Position numbers and translations under genes: made by a program
DNA from: Erythrobacter sanguineus
GTDB taxonomy: Bacteria; Pseudomonadota; Alphaproteobacteria; Sphingomonadales; Sphingomonadaceae
Length of the DNA: 64,000 nt
Direction of reading: 5' to 3'
Assembly: GCA_945878845.1 (NCBI GenBank)
Contig: CAMCUB010000004.1
Coordinates: forward strand, 1-64,000
The notes under the pieces: generated by a model
What the model was told of the DNA's origin: nothing
Databases searched by the model: none
Seen by the model: only the letters and a program-made list of their open reading frames with translations
Shown: in pieces, positions 61,571-64,000 of the stretch
How the letters are laid out: each line of letters opens with the position of its first letter
Numbering within the stretch: position 1 is the first letter of the stretch

Positions 61571-61615
61571 GGGAGACAGGACCATCCTCACGCCGAGGGG
61601 GTCCGTCTCCCTTTT
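61571..61615 (+). terminator. Possible rho-independent terminator after rpmA
   Basis: GGGAGAC-a-GGACC / GGTCC-GTCTCCC stem followed by TTTT. Confidence 0.6.
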
Positions 61616-61661
61616 GCGTGCTCCCTCACCATTGCCGCGTGAATTCGAAAGTTTCGCGGCC

Positions 61662-62255
61662 ATGAAATTGTCATGCGTCCCCCCTAGGGGCGGGCGCGGG
61701 GCGAGGAAGGGAGAACTCGTGTTCCATCGCAGCGAAAGACTGTTCCTGAGACCCGCTTTCCCCGAGGATTGTGGCGCGATCCTGGCCGGCATCGGCGAGG
61801 AGGCGATCGTGCGCAATCTGGCGCGCGCGCCGTGGCCCTATAGCCTCGAAGACGCGCGCAGCTTTGCTGCCCTGCCGCAGGACAAGCGCCTGCCGCACTT
61901 CCTTGTGACGCTGCCCGGTGTTGGCGTGATCGGCTCGGCAGGGATGGGCGAGCATGAGGGCGAGCCCGAGCTCGGCTACTGGATCGCGCGCCAGCATTGG
62001 GGCCGCGGCTATGCCACCGAGGCGGCGGGCGCGGTGCTGCATGTCGCGCGGATGCTCGGCCACCGGCGGGTGGTTGCGGGGCACTTCGTCGACAATCCGG
62101 CCTCGGGCAAGGTGCTCCGCAAGATCGGCTTCGTCCCCACCGGGCGAGGCGGCCAGCGCTTCAGCGCCGCCCGCGGCCACACGGTCGAATCGGTCGAGTA
62201 TGCGCTCGATCTGGAGGCCGACATGGACCCCGCGCCGTTTGCGCGCGCCGCCTGA
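61662..62255 (+). CDS. GNAT family N-acetyltransferase
   Basis: RSERLFLRPAFPEDCGAILAGI...ELGYWIARQHWGRGYATEAAGAVLHVA; real start may be GTG 61719. Confidence 0.88.
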   Translation: MKLSCVPPRGGRGARKGELVFHRSERLFLRPAFPEDCGAILAGIGEEAIVRNLARAPWPYSLEDARSFAALPQDKRLPHFLVTLPGVGVIGSAGMGEHEGEPELGYWIARQHWGRGYATEAAGAVLHVARMLGHRRVVAGHFVDNPASGKVLRKIGFVPTGRGGQRFSAARGHTVESVEYALDLEADMDPAPFARAA

Positions 62256-62316
62256 GGGAGCCAAGACCGGCGGGCGGCTTGTTCGCACCTGCAAATTCTC
62301 CTAGAGGCGCAGGCAT

Positions 62317-62913
62317 ATGGTCGCGAGAAAAAGACTGACACCCGAGGAATCGCGCAGCACCGCGCTCGCCGCGGCGCGTGCGCTGCTGATCGAGACGGGT
62401 CCGCAATCGGTGACGCTGAAGGCGGTCTCGGCCCGCATCGGGCGCACCCATGCCAACCTGCTGCACCATTTCGGCTCGGCCTCCGGGCTCCAGCGCGCAC
62501 TGGCCGAGCATCTGGCGCGCACCGTGTGCGAGACGATTCTGCAGGCGGTCCATGCCAGCCGCGCCGGGCTGGGATCGGCGCGCGAGGTGGTCGATCTCGC
62601 CTTCGACGCCTTCGACCGTGAGGGTGCGGGCGCGCTCACCAGCTGGATGCTGCTGACCGGGAACGAGGATGCCCTGGACCCGATCATCTCGGTGATCCAC
62701 GACCTGCTCGACGAACTCACTCCGACCGAACCGCCCGAGCATATCGCCGAGCGGCGGCTGCACCGCGACACGCTGAGCCTCGTGCTGATGGCGCTGGGCG
62801 ATGCGCTGATCGGCGGAGCGCTGGCGAAGTCGCTCGGCCTGCCGCGCGATGCGGCGCGCGAGCGGGCGACAGCGATGCTCGAAGCGAGCCTCGCCGGGCA
62901 CCAGACGGCTTAA
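62317..62913 (+). CDS. TetR family transcriptional regulator
   Basis: STALAAARALLIETGPQSVTLKAVSARIGRTHANLLHHFGS HTH. Confidence 0.9.
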   Translation: MVARKRLTPEESRSTALAAARALLIETGPQSVTLKAVSARIGRTHANLLHHFGSASGLQRALAEHLARTVCETILQAVHASRAGLGSAREVVDLAFDAFDREGAGALTSWMLLTGNEDALDPIISVIHDLLDELTPTEPPEHIAERRLHRDTLSLVLMALGDALIGGALAKSLGLPRDAARERATAMLEASLAGHQTA

Positions 62914-63644
62914 CTTTCGGCTGGTAGCACTCCGGCGCGCTGCCAAGCGGGCAGGCGCGCGGGATCGAGTGCCTCCACCCTCAGGTGATCGACGGCGAGG
63001 CCGAGGTCTTCGTAGGCCGTCACCCGCCGCGCCTCGTCGGACTCCGCGAGGGGCACCACTACCAGCCGCCGGTTGACCTTCTGCCGCCAGTTCATCCGCG
63101 CGGTGTTCTCCTGCCCGACATAACAGCCCTTGGTGAAGCTGACGCCTTGCAATTCGACCGCGTTGGTCTCGAGCCACAGGGTGTCGCCCATCTCCGCCCG
63201 CCCCTCGGGCACGCCCAGTGCGAGGCGGTGGGCGAGCCATGCGGCGTCTGCGCTCGCGCCCTCGGGTGCGGCGAGCCAGCGGTGGCCGAGGGCGGGGAGG
63301 CGAGGGTCGGGGACCGCACCCTCGCACGCGTCGGGGCTCCAGTGCACGCCAAGGCTTTCGTCGCGCGCGATGGCGATCTTGCGGCGCAGGCGGTACATCG
63401 ACAGGCGCTTCGCCAGCTCGTCGGCGTGCTCGGCCTCGCAATCGAGCAGCAAGTCCGCGCCGTCAGCCCACACCAGAAAATCGAACAGGTGCTTGCCCTG
63501 CGCGCTCAGCAGGGCGGCGTAGCAGGGGAGCGGGCCGGCGGTGTCATTGGTGACGAGGCCTTGGAGGAAGGCGGCGACATTCTCCGCCTCGTCAAGCGGC
63601 GACAGGCGAACAAGCGCGCGGGTGTTCAGCAGGGTTGCAGTCAT
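62910..63644 (-). CDS. ygfZ: Folate-binding protein YgfZ (CAF17-like)
   Basis: FLQGLVTNDTAGPLPCYAALLSAQGKHLFDFLVW; KGCYVGQENTARM signature. Confidence 0.93.
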   Translation of the reverse strand: MTATLLNTRALVRLSPLDEAENVAAFLQGLVTNDTAGPLPCYAALLSAQGKHLFDFLVWADGADLLLDCEAEHADELAKRLSMYRLRRKIAIARDESLGVHWSPDACEGAVPDPRLPALGHRWLAAPEGASADAAWLAHRLALGVPEGRAEMGDTLWLETNAVELQGVSFTKGCYVGQENTARMNWRQKVNRRLVVVPLAESDEARRVTAYEDLGLAVDHLRVEALDPARLPAWQRAGVLPAES

Positions 63645-63682
63645 GGGTGACAGATAGGCACAGGCAAAGCTAAGGGGAAGCC

Positions 63683-64000
63683 ATGAGCGACCGCCTGACC
63701 ATCCGCCGCCCCGACGACTGGCATCTCCATTTCCGCGATGGCGACATCATGCGCGAGGTGGTGCCCTATACCGCGCGCCAGTTCGCCCGCGCGATCGTGA
63801 TGCCCAACCTCACCCCGCCGGTGACGACCACCGCGCTGGGTGCAGCCTATCGCGACCGCATCCGCGCTGCCGTGCCCGAGGGCGTGCAGTTCGAGCCGCT
63901 GATGACCTGCTACCTCACCGATACCACCGAAGCTGAGGATCTGGTGCGGGGCGCCGCGACAGGCGTGTTCACAGCAGCCAAGATGTATCCCGCCAACGCC
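63683..64000 (+). CDS. pyrC: Dihydroorotase (partial, runs off window)
   Basis: [46 protein letters not shown]. Confidence 0.93.
   Translation, partial: MSDRLTIRRPDDWHLHFRDGDIMREVVPYTARQFARAIVMPNLTPPVTTTALGAAYRDRIRAAVPEGVQFEPLMTCYLTDTTEAEDLVRGAATGVFTAAKMYPANA

Noticed and set aside
1-64000. CRISPR arrays, prophage, transposases, toxin-antitoxin or anti-phage defence islands
   Set aside because: No regular repeat arrays and no characteristic protein families seen; content is core metabolic/housekeeping throughout

Overview
High-GC alphaproteobacterial chromosomal DNA, probably Sphingomonadales/Erythrobacteraceae-like judging from protein content. It is mostly ordinary core genome: about 65 protein-coding genes, one tRNA-Phe(GAA), no rRNA, no CRISPR array, and no recognisable transposon or prophage. 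Main blocks are: M16 peptidase; purC; tRNA-Phe / yacG / RNase G-E / maf / infA; a large TonB-receptor-like protein; uvrC; OmpA-like protein; carotenoid oxygenase and universal stress protein; MFS, tesB, JmjC-like cupin and CelD-type acetyltransferase; H+-PPase; thiL-nusB-hisD-hisG; bolA/dnaJ/cobS; PBP1A; ruvX-lepB-acpS-pdxJ; pyrE; the aa3 oxidase operon coxB-ctaD-ctaB-ctaG-coxC-surf1; thrC; folB-moaA-moaD-moaE; an FNR-type regulator; rplU-rpmA; ygfZ; start of pyrC. The most interesting signals are in non-coding or structural features: (i) a perfect 24-nt repeat at two loci 18 kb apart, each followed by similar downstream sequence, suggesting a two-member ncRNA or 3'UTR family; (ii) two FNR boxes upstream of a universal stress gene and a small membrane protein gene, with an FNR-type regulator in the same window, one promoter lying inside a hairpin that would hide the ribosome-binding site of read-through transcripts; (iii) a TonB-receptor-like protein carrying a duplicated Cys-bounded 70-aa module; (iv) mutually exclusive RNA pairings after rpmA; (v) a 7-codon uORF with a hairpin-masked SD ahead of hppA; (vi) five convergent gene pairs interlocked by exactly 4 nt (CTAG or TTAA). 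All family names come from reading the translated proteins; no database search was run.
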